Counted from the first letter of the stretch, positions 37,744-50,296 are shown. The stretch is 64,000 bases of DNA from Lichtheimia corymbifera B2541 (GCA_000697475.1 JNEU01001031.1:124001-188000), one strand, 5' to 3'. Numbers and translations are program-made. Notes: a model not told the origin generated them from the sequence alone.

Positions 37744-38564
37744 GAGCTGCTGATGACAAATGCAAAGAGAGCGAAAGAAGGAAAAGCCTTTGACGGAAAA
37801 AAGAAGACAAGAAGATAGCGATGAGATTATATAGATCGATTTTGATCTCAGTCATACCTATCAGGATTTGTTCTGTACGTCCGTAGTGTCGGGATGAATA
37901 TCCATGGAAATTCATTCACCAATGCTTTTGCCGCGGATTCCACGCAAGCATACGTAAATCAAGTATGTGAATAGCTCATTGCTATTCGTGATGACTTAGT
38001 TGAATGTTTCATCAGGAAAGTGAATGGCGATCCCTATTACATGGTAACCAGATAAGCAAGCATACCAAGTCATTTTTTGTCAACGTGGGTCACTCGTCAA
38101 AAAAGATGTCAAATAGTTTTGGTTTATGCATTAACCCCGGATTGTTTGATATGGTTATAAGGTTCCACAACAGGTAAAAGAATCCCACGCCATAACAGTG
38201 GCTGATCCACATTTTCTATATACTGCATTGTTAACATTTGTAGTGATTGGGTAGCATTTTTGTACCCCTTTGTCTGCCATCGAGGGTTGCAGGATACATA
38301 ATGATGACTCACGTCTCCTTAATTTGGTCATGGCGCTTCATCCACAGCCATATTATTTTTTCGACCGATCACTCGGCCTTTTCCCAATCACTTGATTTAT
38401 AATGCAAACACTCCAATTTATGCATCGGAAACACTGGTCAAGGAGGCTGAAAGGTTTTAAGGTCGTTTCCACAACCATGGATCCTGCATCCTTCACGCAT
38501 GCGTAGCGCATCCATGTACTTTTTTCCTCCTTTCTTTCTAGCCCACATACATGATAATATTTTT
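37744..38564. other. Intergenic, no gene recognised
   Basis: About 820 bp upstream of the aminotransferase and downstream of the small hypothetical gene. Short minus-strand frames (38124-38312, 38353-38568) have no recognisable content. Confidence 0.45.
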
Positions 38565-39098
38565 TCACTGCCGTTTACTTGGATGCACATGCTGCTTATG
38601 ATACAAGATCTTTTTGAAGAGGAGCCGTATATACACCAAACAAGCTTTCCACCAAGATCTCTTGTGAAATGATGGGGTGTGTACAAATATAACACGATCA
38701 GGCTTTGTGGCATCTGTCAGATCGGGAAAGTGTTCGGGCGATACTTCGGATACAGTGCTATGGTCATGGAGCAAGTACGACAAAACGTCGCTGTCGCACT
38801 CGTTGAGTGATTTTCCATTACGATCAGGCGCCCGGTGTGGCAATCCACATAGTACGCATATTCTCGGTTCGTACAATGGCTGATGATAAAAGCTCGAATA
38901 CATAGCCGGTGCTGATGGATCGGTGGCTGTTGTCAGAGTATCAGGTGCTGTCAATGTGGATGTAGCTGCTAATCTTGGATTCACAGCAACTGCTGGGGAC
39001 CACATGGCAAGTCCACTCGTAAAGAAAGGTGAAGACGACATGTGTGTAGCACACAAAAGAGGAAACGCGGAGAGAGAACGGGAAGATTTTTTTGTCAT
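38565..39098 (-). CDS. Hypothetical single-exon protein with a CxxC motif
   Basis: An uninterrupted 177-codon frame beginning with ATG at 39098. I do not recognise it. The N-terminal ~65 residues are Ser/Thr/Ala/Pro-rich. The middle has a compact, structured-looking stretch with one CxxC (RICVLCGLPHRAPDRNGKSL) and acidic residues (ECDSDVLSYLLHDH), followed by a segment DRVIFVHTPSF. The end is hydrophobic-basic (WWKACLVYIRLLFKKILY) and could be a membrane or amphipathic helix. Only one Cys pair is present, so a full zinc finger is not evident. The frame sits between two genes on the same strand with about 290 bp to the transporter, where a gene would fit. It could be a spurious frame. Confidence 0.45.
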   Translation of the reverse strand: MTKKSSRSLSAFPLLCATHMSSSPFFTSGLAMWSPAVAVNPRLAATSTLTAPDTLTTATDPSAPAMYSSFYHQPLYEPRICVLCGLPHRAPDRNGKSLNECDSDVLSYLLHDHSTVSEVSPEHFPDLTDATKPDRVIFVHTPSFHKRSWWKACLVYIRLLFKKILYHKQHVHPSKRQ

Positions 39099-39384
39099 TT
39101 TCGTTATTGTATAGAAGCTGCTGCCTTAAAATTTGCGAATCACCAGCCCTCCTACTTTTGTGGTAGTAAACAAACGTAGAAATGGGCGCTAAGACATCCG
39201 CATCTTTTTCTCAAACATTTTATTGACGCTCAACAAGGAAACTATGAACACCTTGGAGCAACACGATGCTTTTTAACTTGTTCCGCACAAACAAGTTTTT
39301 TCTCACATAAGTCAAAGATTTATCGGTTTCGGACTCTCGACCAGTTTATATCCAGCTCTTATTATACATGTAAGTTGTGGGTGA

Positions 39385-41122
39385 CTAGACCATAGCTCGT
39401 AAAATAAAACTAGCACTACCTCCTACTGCTAATCCCACCAAAAGTGAAAAGCTCATCACGCTTCCAACCAATGATTTCTCTGTGGCACTGGTAATCGATT
39501 CTTGTTGAGGTGCTGCCATCATTGTTAAGCTGCCGAGCCATCCATTGCTAACAGCAAAGATCCAGACCAGAACCAAATATATCACGTCGCTGTCAATGAC
39601 CACAGACATCTTCCGGCTGCTGACCACCACATTGCACATCATAAAGGCAGGAATAAATAGCGTACGTGCTAAAGAATACACGACCAACAACTTGGTTTTG
39701 AAAGTGCGCATGGATGGAAAGATAGGTAGCGTGCGTCCAACCCAGTCACCAACGTTGAAAAGTACAAAATGGAATGCAACAAAGACATCATCATCCAAAA
39801 ATCGATTGTTATCCGTAATGATTCTCTGAGAGTCCTCGGGATCATGTCGCACAACCGATTTGATGAGTGCCGTGATAGATGGGAATACAGCAAGTGTAAT
39901 CACAAAGACATAGGCAACGGCAAAGATGAGTCCACCACATTTGCGAATGACAATGGCAGCTGAAGTCGGTTGTGTGTAATGATGGTCATCACTACTGTCC
40001 CCTTCTTCCATATCCGTATCATCCAAAGATTCGGTCGAAAGAATGCCTGTTGATAACTGGCTTTGCTTGATGTAAAATGGCTGTCTTGATACAATAATGC
40101 GTCCAGCAAGTGCTGCAATGGTGATAGCAAATGCCGACATGAAATAAATGAATGCTGATGTTGTAATGGATGCTTCATCAGGTGCTTGTGTTGCCGATCC
40201 AGCAAAAGCGCTAAGGAGAGATGCGATGGCGACGGCGACACCAGCAATGCCTAAAATCACAGATCATGATAAACATCCCATCCTTGTTGGTTGCAGGAAA
40301 TCAATTACACACCTTGACCACTACAACAATGGCACCATGTTAATATCCAATGTTGCTTTTTACATTCATGCCTTACCTCATTACTGCCTGGATGTATCGC
40401 GGAGGAAATCGACATGCTTCGGCAAATACAGCAATCTGAAACACACTTGTTGTCATGCCTGTGATCACCAACAATGCCATTGTAACCCAAAAGTAGCCTG
40501 TGCCATGGACGGACGTAGCAACTGTAATTGCCATGATACCAAAGACGGATGTATTGACGAGAATGGGTCCAAGCACATCTAAGCGAAATGTTGCAGCCTT
40601 TTTCGAATCAATCCTCCTATATCATGAAATCGATGTCTTGTCCTCTCGCACTTACATTGCTTTGTCGCCATAACAGCAATCCAAAAAGAGCCAGATTGGT
40701 GGCTGTAAACGAGGTTGAAAAGTAGTTTTGAAAAGTCTCCGCGTAAGGCGTATCAGCAAAGCGTTTGGCAAAGTACTCGGATGCCGTGATAAAGACTACA
40801 TATGCATTCTCCATCAATGATACATCAATTAAAAGAGCGAGAATATCACTTACCATTCCACGGTAATAGCATAGCAATGCCGTAAATGAAGAACACCTAT
40901 TACCATTTGAGTCAGCAAAAGCGAATGAGAGTGGGGGGTGGGAAATGTCAACAACGTTACCCAGTATACAATGTTGTGTGTGTCATGCTCTCCCTCTGCA
41001 TACAAGTCAAGGTGATCGTTGCTGCGATTGCTTAAAAGACTCTGTGCTTCATGTTGATTAAATTCTGGTTTGTTGGTAACGTTGAATAAACGTCTCAGGT
41101 TGCCTTTGAGCTCTTGAAGCAT
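39385..41122 (-). CDS. Equilibrative nucleoside transporter (SLC29/ENT, Fun26-like)
   Basis: Membrane transporter of nucleosides or nucleobases; the yeast relative Fun26 acts at the vacuole. Six exons (41122-40961, 40896-40854, 40795-40656, 40597-40377, 40320-40313, 40250-39385) give 479 residues and about 11 hydrophobic segments with a long acidic cytosolic loop (near DDTDMEEGDSSDDHHY), the ENT layout. Family blocks: GIAMLLPWNVFITASEYF in helix 1, FPPRYIQAVMSGQGIAGVAV at helix 5 (the SGQG..G signature) and FVLFNVGDWVGRTLP in helix 8. The Ser-Gly-Gln of the signature is encoded by an 8-nt microexon. The exon 4 acceptor is placed at 40597 because earlier AGs bring an in-frame stop. Confidence 0.9.
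40313..40320 (-). other. 8-nt microexon of the nucleoside transporter gene
   Basis: TGGTCAAG, flanked by a TAG acceptor and a GTGTGT donor. It joins exon ends AG| and |GC to give Ser-Gly-Gln-Gly, the invariant ENT signature. Without it the frame is lost. Confidence 0.8.
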
Positions 41123-42967
41123 AAGAGAGAAATACGAATGTTATGCACATGATGCGGCGCTTCATCCCCACTATTTAAAGCGCACACGTATTACCCCTTG
41201 GCCGTCACCGCCAAATGGATCACGAGGGAATAACGTCGTGTGCATCCCCGAAAAAGAAGGTTGATCACTGCATGCACCATTCTTCTCTCATGTGACCCTA
41301 CTTGCATGGTGAAGATGCTATTATATATCAGTGACGAATGATGATGGTGATTCCATCACTGCTGTAAATGAAATGTATCCCAGTCTAAACCTTATCCATT
41401 CACCAAGTTTCAAACAAGATGATAAACTGCTTGGAGCGATCCTTGCTGAACGACCATAGACTTAGGACATACTTATGTCACCTACAATAAATCACCTTTC
41501 AAGCCGCAGGTGTATTTGTGCATCATCTGTTGACTTTCTATCACTTCGATTCGCCACTCCCAAGGTGCTTGATCACTTTATCAGTTCAATTCATCATGAC
41601 AACAATTCCCACGCCCACTCACATATAAACAAGGATGTTATCACCAACACTATTACACACCTTTTCTTTCTACTTTTATGCATACCATCATCAATCAATG
41701 GCCCTTAGTAAGTCTCAAGGATGGTATTTATGCGATGGTGCTCATGCATTCATCTATGTAGCTCGCTTCATTGATCATTGGTGCCTAATCACACTTGACT
41801 GTGTTCCGTGATGGATCCTCTGTGGTAGGTATACCTATCATTTATAGCACCTCAGTCTGATGGGAGATTTGGGACTCCCTTGTAGGTGACATAAGTACAC
41901 GCCGTGTAGTCATCTAACTATTGTCTCCATTTGAGCATTATGCTTGATACTATGATTCAGAATTATCGGTGGATGCAATCATCTCAAGCAGGAAATAAAC
42001 ACGTACAAGTCTGCTGCATATACAACGATCCAAAAGCGAAAAACTTTTGGTATCCAAGTGATACAGAATACCATTACGCTGACAGAAACCAGCATTCGAT
42101 CACCAAAGAAATGGCGTTTTGTGCAGCTGCGTACCGCCACCATTCCGACCAGTTGGGTCAAGCGGCATCAGAAGAATTCGTTAGCAACTCTCCATGTAAG
42201 CACCTTGGGTATGCAGTCATTAGTTCTTGAGCAGGCCAGTGTCACTGAACAGCTTGAATCCGAGGTTAATGGCGCTATCTAAGTCGAGGAGTGTGACACT
42301 GTGTTCCATAAGCTTGAATATGACCACCACATCCATCCACAATAGCAGCAGTATCCCTTCCTCTTTCCTCCCCATCATATCCATATCATCCAAATATATC
42401 ATAGTTTTACTTGTATTACATATGATCCACCAAAACGATTGACAGCCAGTGAGGCGTTGGTACATCTATTTTTTGACGAGCTGAGGAATACAGACACCAA
42501 ACTTTCTACAGGGCGTGATTACCACCTTTGTTTGATTTCATGGCTGAAGGTAATGGAAACAAGGTATGCCTGTGAGCGAGTGAGTGAGTGTTATCCATTC
42601 GACCGGATCTGATAACATAAATTGGTTCCTTCCCACATTGTCATGATGAATCATTGTATCGAGGCACGCACGCACACACCCAACCCCGATTTTCGTGTTA
42701 AAAGCCGATTTCTCGTAGCTTTTGGTATCATGCGTGTGGACTATGCTACCGCGTGAACTTGACAACTTTTGGTTCATTGGGTGGATTTTTTTTAGCTGGT
42801 AACTTGTCTTACATGCGAGATTTTTGCTCCACCAATCATCGGAAGTTGGTTTTCAAAAACAATCTGCGACCAAGCTGCCAATATAAATCTAATGGTTGAA
42901 AGGGGGAATTCCTTGACCTTTGTTTCTCTCTCTCTCTCTCTCTCTTACTCTCCCTTACATTCTCAAC
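41123..42967. other. 1.8-kb intergenic region, no gene recognised
   Basis: Divergent promoter region between the nucleoside transporter and the copper transporter. A plus-strand frame from ATG 41940 to 42230 (96 codons) and an overlapping minus-strand frame 42220-42465 both have fairly protein-like composition, but neither has splice partners or motifs I can identify. Confidence 0.4.
42924..42957 (+). promoter_or_regulatory. (TC)n pyrimidine tract in the leader of the copper transporter
   Basis: A run of about ten TC repeats followed by more pyrimidines ends 10 bp before the ATG of the Ctr gene. Similar CT tracts precede other genes here (25.3, 28.5 and 61.2 kb). Probably a core-promoter or 5' UTR element; its role is inferred from position only. 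Confidence 0.45.
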
Positions 42968-43669
42968 ATGGACGGCATGGATATGGGAAATGATCAATCC
43001 TCTAGTGGTGGTGATGGTGGCATGCATATGATGATGAGCATGGGCACTTTTCACTGGTCTTCCACCGGGGATGCTATCTTGTTTGATGCGTGGATGCCAA
43101 AATCCGAGTCTGGTTATATCGGTGCATGCTTTGGTCTTCTTTTCCTTTCAATTCTCTCGCGTGGTATCATTGCTATTGAGATTTATTTTGTCGCATGGGC
43201 TTCGAAACGCTTCCAAAATATCCATGGTGACGACCATGAATCAGCTTGTGCCAATCCTTCTTTTGTTAAAAGCCAGCAACAGGTAAGTAATCATTAAAGG
43301 ATTGACATCCCACCCCCGGGATTTTAGCTTTAATTGACACACATTATTGGATAGATTCAAAAGCATAAAGACGGCACAGCAACCATCGCCTTGGATGGTC
43401 CTGGCAACAATGCATCCCACGAATATTATGCTCGATATCCGAAACCCCTGGATCTGCCCCAAATACCACCCTTCGCTTGGACCATCGACACTGTACGCAG
43501 CTTCCTCACAACATTCGCATCCTTTGTCAATTATTTACTCATGTTGATTGTAATGACTGGCAATGGTGGTTTCTTTATTGTCATTATTGTCGGCATCTTT
43601 ATCGGTGAAATGATGTTTGGTCGTTTCCGTTCCTTGGGTGGCTTCCGTGGTGATGAACATGCACACTGA
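42968..43669 (+). CDS. Ctr-family high-affinity copper transporter
   Basis: Imports Cu(I) as a trimer across the plasma or vacuolar membrane. Two exons of equal length (42968-43282 and 43355-43669) give 209 residues. The N-terminus is Met-rich (MDGMDMGN, then MHMMMSMG), binding copper outside. Three membrane helices follow: GACFGLLFLSILSRGIIAIE in the first, MLIVM with the MxxxM selectivity motif in the second (near residue 180), and GIFIGEMMFG with the GxxxG packing motif in the third. The loop between helices 1 and 2 is long and His/Asp-rich (HGDDHESAC). The C-terminus ends EHAH, a possible metal-handling His motif. Copper-responsive promoter elements could not be assigned. Confidence 0.95.
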
Positions 43670-44053
43670 TGCACCCTCATTATTATGCTCCCCTTTTTTG
43701 TATATATATACTTACTTTGTATCTTTGTACCAATACCTCTCTCCATGCCATTTTAACACACACAGCATTTACTACATCATCATCTCCCCCATCTCTTTGT
43801 AATCTTGAAATACGAATACCATCTATCTACTCCAATAACACAACAAACTTATGCATAACAATGATGCTGGAATATGTGGATGGCATGCATAATATATATA
43901 CGTTGCTGATCAGCATCTCTATTTTTTATCCAACAAAGAATGGGTGATATCAAAGGGATGGGTATTATGTCAATTGGCGTGAATTGTAGGGGTAACTGAA
44001 TATGGATATGAGAGAACATATTGAAAGGGGGTGTCCATAAACGTGATATCGCG
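43670..44053. other. Short convergent intergenic region
   Basis: 3' flanks of the copper transporter and the serine-rich gene. No coding or RNA signal was seen. Confidence 0.5.
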
Positions 44054-45819
44054 TCATGCAGTTCTCTTTGGTTTGGCCAATCTACTAATACCGGAGACGG
44101 CAGCACTTGGAGGTCGTGCAATACGGCTTTCTTCTTTTTTGTTGTTGTTGTTGTTGTTGAGTACACGATGTTTGTTACCATTGGTGGGTGTAGGGCTACG
44201 AATACCGCTAATACGCGAACTACCAGCATACGATGGTGACATGGGACGATATCCTCCACGTGTTGGTAAACAGGTATCAGGTGAAGATGGTGGTTCGGGA
44301 GAAGCAACATTCCTCGTATGATGAGGACTAGGGATATGACTTGATCTCAGCCTCCTTCCACCAACGCGGCTTCCAGGTCGATTGTTGTTGCCATTAGCAG
44401 CAGCTGATACACGTGTAGTGTCTGAGAGACCCGTGGAACGCGATGTAGTGGCTATAACTGTTGGTGGTGTAGTACGGGTAGAAGGTAAAGGTACGTGTGT
44501 TGCACGTTTTGCGAGACGTGATTGATTGGAATTGATGCGTGAACCGGTGGTGATTCTTGATGAAGAGCGAAGGGTGTCGCTGGATAGTTTATCAGATAGA
44601 CGACGTGTATTGGTTGTTGTGGTAGTGTTATGTGAAGATGATGAAGATGATGCTGCATATGCCTTTGATTGAGGACGTGGGATGGCTGATGTATGAGATG
44701 TTTGACTGCTGGTAGCTGAATAATCACTCAAACGACTTGGAGAGCGAGACGCGTTGGAAGCACTGGTTGATTCGGATGGATAAAGCACTGGTGTCATTCC
44801 ATAATGAGCATATTGACTTGTGTTGCCACTTGTTGTAATGGTGGATTCAGATGTCAGGCTGTTTTCACTACTCAGGCTGCTGGAGCGCTGTCTCCCAAAC
44901 CGATGGCCAGGTGATGGAATACCATATCCTGACGATGTCACACGGAACTTGGAGTTCATCAACTTGTTATGGGCGGTCGTAGTAACTTGAGCTGCAATAA
45001 AAAAAGATGACGTTATTAAGGAACCTTGCTTATTCACTTGCATATACCTTCAGGAGACCAACTCAAAAGTTTGTCATCACCAGCCGCCTATCATTCAGGT
45101 TGGTAAACAGCCATTGGGGATATAGATTATGATATCTACTTACCATCTTTACCAATTCTTGCTCATCAAGAGGCGTGTTAATAGAAAGCAACTCATGATC
45201 TCGGTCAGCTGATAACGTCGCAGGAGGATTCATTGGATGCCCATCCGCCAAGATCTAGTCCTATAGTCAGTCTCCATGGATACGCATACGCGTACGAGGT
45301 AAACTTACATCATTCATCTTCCAAAAATCATCTGCAGAATCGTCCAAATCCAAATCGGCCAAGTCTGGTAAATCTGTCTCATCATCCACTTGTGCGACAC
45401 AATTGTTTCTGATCAAATCGTCGAGATTGGCACTATCGGTTGAGCCAAGGGATGAAATAGATGCTGAGCGATGGCTACGTCGTCTTTCCTCAAACAATAA
45501 TCTGATGCAGCAGAACAAAGGTCAGTAGGTCATTCATCATTTTGGATGACCCCACATGTTTGGGTCTTGGGGCTCCCACTTGCTCAACTCACCTATTGTT
45601 CTTGCTATCCATCTCTTCTACGTTGCTGTTGCTGCTGTTGCAAGTTGTATTGCTTTCACCATAGCCTGGAACACTCATGAGCCATCCGTGGACTGAGGAA
45701 TCAACGGAAGTCGGAGATCCGATGCCGTCGACATGCGCAGTAGCGGCTCCAACACCGGAAGAAGCCGATGAAGAGATTGGTCTTGAATGGGGAGCCAACC
45801 TTGATGGAGGAGATTCCAT
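44054..45819 (-). CDS. Ser/Arg-rich protein with SxIP-like motifs, function unknown
   Basis: Not assigned to a named family. Five exons (45819-45593, 45501-45309, 45254-45144, 45087-45048, 44991-44054) give 502 residues. Residues 1-75 are Ser-rich; then a short acidic, structured-looking module (LFEERRRSHRSASISSLGS ... DLPDLADLDLDDSADDFWKM) is followed by a helical segment (LDEQELVKMAAGDDKLLSWS). The remaining ~300 residues are basic, Ser/Thr/Pro-rich and disordered, with SAIPRP and SHIPSP tetrapeptides of the SxIP type that bind EB1-like microtubule end proteins, and a basic C-terminus (SRLAKPKRTA). A microtubule plus-end role is therefore possible but only inferred. All intron phases agree. 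Confidence 0.75.
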
Positions 45820-46902
45820 GTTGAAACAAGAGAAGATAAAAAGTAAAAGGGAGCGGATAAAGAGGTACTTTTGAGTGTGCTTGTGTGCTGTGTGTGCGTG
45901 GCCGCGGGAATGGAAAAGAGCCAAGATGGATGTCTGAGCGCCTCAAGCATGAAAAGGAAAATAGGGAGACTCAGGCCGCGTTGTTTTTTGTGTACTACCC
46001 ACCTCCCCCTTTTCTCTCTCTCTCTCTCTCACTCTTACACACTGTTGTCTTTTTCCCCCATATAGCATTAGAAATATAATACCATGAAGGATGGTGGCAA
46101 TTATAAAGATCTACATTAATATATGCAATATGTTTCACGCTTGTTTGATTATGATGTCCCTCTTAAGGATCAGCAGTAAAAACATCAATGACTACTCTAA
46201 TGTATCAAGGGGTTATACTACGAATGGTCATTTGCATTCAGGAACAACACCACAACGCCAGCTTATCGATATAGGACTACCACTACATCAGGGTGGTGAT
46301 ACTCCACAATTGCATCTCTCCCACAGCTTTATTTTAGTCCCTGAATAGTAGTAAGCCCGGGTTCACTCATGGACCCGCACCCTAACACACCCATACCCTG
46401 TACAATTTTCTACGGCAACAGTAAGCCTCCAATCGAAACGCACTTGTATGATGATATCGGATAAGCTTAATGGTGAAGATATTTGGTTGTCCAGTCAAAG
46501 CCATCTCTTTATCAGGGTCAGATCATGATAGCAAAGTATAGTCAATTGTTTGCAATCTGCATTATGGTTGTACATGTCGTAACACGGGATTCAGCAGAAT
46601 AGTAACCTACCCTTGACTCTTTTAAGAGATGCCGCTTTGTTGCCTTCATCACATTCTCATATCGAGAACGAAAGTATGTCCATTACTGACGACGTTTACA
46701 GCAAACGACTACGCCATTTCTCCGTAGTAGCCAGCTCCATCCAATACTTCATATGGATAGCTTGTGGTGGGGGTATAGATTCTGCCATGATATAGCAATA
46801 ACAATGAACCAAATGCTCCCTTTGTGCTCGCTGTACATAAATAGAAATGTTTTGACTTCAAACTTATTATGCGCCTTTTCTTTCCCCGTTTCATTTCCCG
46901 GC
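45820..46902. other. Divergent promoter region, no gene recognised
   Basis: About 1.1 kb between the serine-rich gene and the coiled-coil gene. It contains a (TC)n run near 46015-46030. No coding signal found. Confidence 0.5.
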
Positions 46903-49894
46903 ATGAATGACAACCAAAATCGACTTGACAAGCCGAATGCATTGACCACCACCACCACCACCCCTAATACAGCGTTCAAGGGATTGAATACAACTGTGCC
47001 TTTTGCGTTCAGACCAAATCCTGCTCGTAAACTTGTATCATGGGCTTCTCTTCCACGAGTCGGAAAAGTATGCACATTTCCTCATATCAACGTAATTATA
47101 GAGATTCATTGTGCATCATTAGGAGAGCTCAAACATCACGACGACCAGTCCTAGCACCCGCAAATTGCAAACATCGCATCAAGAAAGCAACTCTAGTGCA
47201 ACCAAAACCATTCAAAGCAACCAACAGCAATCGCACCATGCTCTTCAGAAACAAGGGACATCCTCAAAAACACCGTTTTGGTCAAATGCACCCAGCCGAA
47301 CAACTGCAGTGAAACCAACTTCATCCACCCCTCGACCTCAAGGAGCAACACCTCCACCTTCTTTGTTTTCTTTCGCACCAACATTCCACACCAATGTACA
47401 AAGGCACCCATCAACCCCATTGTCAACAGCTGTCCAAATGCTACCAGCTTCAGCATCGGCCAAATTAGACAAGTCAACCATCAGCAAGAAGAGTCATGAC
47501 AAGGAGAACAACAATTACAATCCTGGAACTGGTGTCGTTCGCGTCAAAAAAGAAAAGCCGGATTACAGCTCTTCAAAGCTCAAGTCTGTATCGTTTGCTA
47601 TGGTGCGTATTATTTCATGCATTCGTGTTGCTGTCACGTGCCCTGATCCATGGTCATTTCTTTTATGTATGCATGATCTCAGTCTCCACAGCCAGCCAAC
47701 AATTCATCCACTGCGCAACCATCGATATTAGCTACAAGTACAAATGATGAGAATATTCCTTCATGCACTACATCGACGTTACCCCGTCCAACAACGCTCA
47801 TTTCTGATGATCCAGTTTTATTGACTTCTTCAACAACAACAACGGCACCGTCGACGGATGATCATGTGTCATCATTAGCACATCCAATAACAGAGATCAG
47901 CAACACAACATCACATAAATCGCATGAACGTATCAACGATCCCATTTCCAACATGACAGCAAAGCCATCATATACACGCCACCCTCCTCCTCCTCGATCA
48001 AACACCAACAGCCTCTTCTCGTCATCCGTGAAGCAGCATCATGGCGATAGAAGAAAAGAAGCATCATCTAGTACTATCAGCAGCACTTCTAATCAGCTTC
48101 ATACCGAAGATGTTGACAAGTTTGCAGTATTCCTGAAACAGACCCTAGCTCAAAAGGATGCAGCACGTGCGGCAGCAGTGGAAGAAATCAATACGTTGCG
48201 AGGCAAGCTTCAATCCCAGGAAAAGATCATTGCCGAATACAAAGATCAATTCCAGCGCTTAGACCAAGTGTCAACCTCATTGAGTGGCAAACAGGATGAT
48301 ATGGGACAAGGGTAAGTGGAGACTATTACTTGGTATGTGAGTATGATATGCTAAAGGATTTATTCAAGCATTCAACAATTGTCGTCACAATATACTTTGG
48401 TCAAGTCAATGCTGGAGGATTTGAAACAAATGATCGACAACATGCAACAATCCACCACGTCGTCGTCCACGAATCAAACCGATACGGTGGCTCAATTTCA
48501 AGACTTGATTGCAAAGACAACGAGGCTGCAGGATGAGCAACACCAAATGGCCATGAAACGTATGTATCCTATTATGCTTGACCGGATTGACAAACCACAA
48601 TTATGAGCTAATCACGTAAATCATTGTAGATATGAGCGATTTGGAGAAAGCTGTATCCAGAAATAATGCCATGTCAGATCGGTTGTATGAGCTTTGTGCT
48701 GATATGGGAAGCCTTCGAGGCAAAATCAACCATGCGATGGAAACAAGTGCTAGGCAACGTGCATATATTGGTAGGTGGTTTCTATGCGGATTTACAATGA
48801 AGAGCCAAGGCTAACTATCAAGTGCACTTGATAGCTGGGACACTGTCAACCATGATGGAGTTTGAGATTGCACGCATCAAAGAGTTACGACAAGAGGCAA
48901 GCGCCATACATGTTGACATGAATACGTTATCTGGGCATTTCAGCTATGTTGCACACGCGATTCAATCTTCAAAGCAAGCAAGTGACCTTGTCAAGAGTAA
49001 AGTTGGATGCCTACGCGAAAAGTAAGTTTTAGGAAACATGAAGGATTGCTATACGAATATTAAACACCACCAATATAGGATCGTTGCTCTGGAAGATATG
49101 ATGGCCAAAGAAGAAAATGTCTGCGGCGTGGATATGCCCAATGCAGTAGGGATGTCGGCACCCGAGTAAGTGTACATAAGGGATTACCGTTTTTCCATCC
49201 ACCAGCTAAGTTCATGGAATAAATAGTACCGCAAGTCGTGACAGGGAATTGGATGATCTGCGTTTCATGGTACAGGTAACACCGTTAGATGGGCAAGTGA
49301 TATGTACCCGCTAATCTGGATGGTTGCCATTTCTAGAAAGCCCAAGCAGAAGCAGCGAGGTAAATGGGATCGGATTGAAAACGTCAACAAGCCTACTTAA
49401 TGATGCTTTGAAGGCAATCCAAACTTGCAGATGATTCTGCTGCCGATGGTATGCGTCTATTATCCGAAGTCGCCTTTCTCAAAGCCGAGCTTGAAACCCA
49501 AAAGGATCGGTACGTGTTATTTTCCTCTTTTTGTTGGCGATACCAACCCTGGTCCTCACCCTCAATGTGTGCAGGTATGATGTCTTGCAGGAATCTTATG
49601 ACAAAAGGGAACAAGAACGTGATGCAGCCGACTCGGAAAAAATGGTACTGCGATCCACATTAAAGAAACGGTAAGTATCTAGGTCCTTATTGTGGTGTGT
49701 CACAGGCATCTCATTTTTATCTCTCAAGCAGCCTTAATCCTGAGCCTGTACTCGTACCTGAAACCGCTGATGGGTCCCTAAACAGACTTCGCCGGCGTAA
49801 GAGGGTAAAAAGTAATTTCCAGTTCTTTGAAGGGTTGGCCACGAAATGGCTATTTAACCAAGCTATACTCTTCTTTCATCCTAGAGACTCCTAG
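46903..49894 (+). CDS. Ser/Thr-rich, C-terminal coiled-coil protein, function unknown
   Basis: Not recognised by name. Twelve exons (46903-47067, 47123-47602, 47683-48311, 48369-48559, 48630-48770, 48835-49021, 49079-49165, 49227-49275, 49337-49359, 49414-49509, 49575-49670, 49732-49894) give 768 residues in the model with a continuous last exon. The N-terminal half is low complexity (Thr/Ser/Pro/Gln) with basic patches (TGVVRVKKEKPDYSSSK). From about residue 400 long amphipathic helices begin (DVDKFAVFLKQTLAQKD..., VEEINTLRGKLQSQEKIIAE) and continue to the end (SEVAFLKAELETQKDRYD). The extreme C-terminus is uncertain: several introns are possible in 49805-49890, leading to different short tails. 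It is convergent with kinesin-5. A cytoskeletal or spindle scaffold is conceivable, but there is no motif evidence. Confidence 0.72.
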
Positions 49895-50296
49895 TACACC
49901 CCACCAAGAAGAGTCAACAGGTATATAGAAATCTACAAGTGACATATATATAGCACGCATACTCAATCATGCTACCATCGTTGCTAATAGCCACCAACAT
50001 CGAACGACCTAACTGAATCGCCTGGTGATATAATGGAAGATGTAAGAAGTGTACTATTATTTGGGCGATGTTATGGGATCTCATCCATATACATACATAG
50101 ATCGCAATGTACATTAAAAATTCAAACGATGAATAGCTCACTTATGTTGATGTATCGCTTAAATATGTAAGACGCTGTGAAAGCAATAAATGGATCTTTA
50201 TACAATGTACGTGATCGGGCCGAATAAATTAGATGACCACTACTAAGGCCTATGGAGGATGGGTTGGGTTTGATATGTACACAAAATGAAGGCTAT
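49895..50296. other. Convergent intergenic region
   Basis: 3' flanks of the coiled-coil gene and kinesin-5. The coiled-coil gene may extend to about 49928 if an alternative last intron is used. No other gene. Confidence 0.5.

Noticed and set aside
41940..42230. 96-codon plus-strand ATG frame in the ENT-Ctr gap
   Set aside because: Protein-like composition but no motif, no splice partner, and an equally plausible frame lies opposite; insufficient to call a gene.
48406..48600. Minus-strand frame within the coiled-coil gene
   Set aside because: Shadow of the plus-strand coiled-coil codons.
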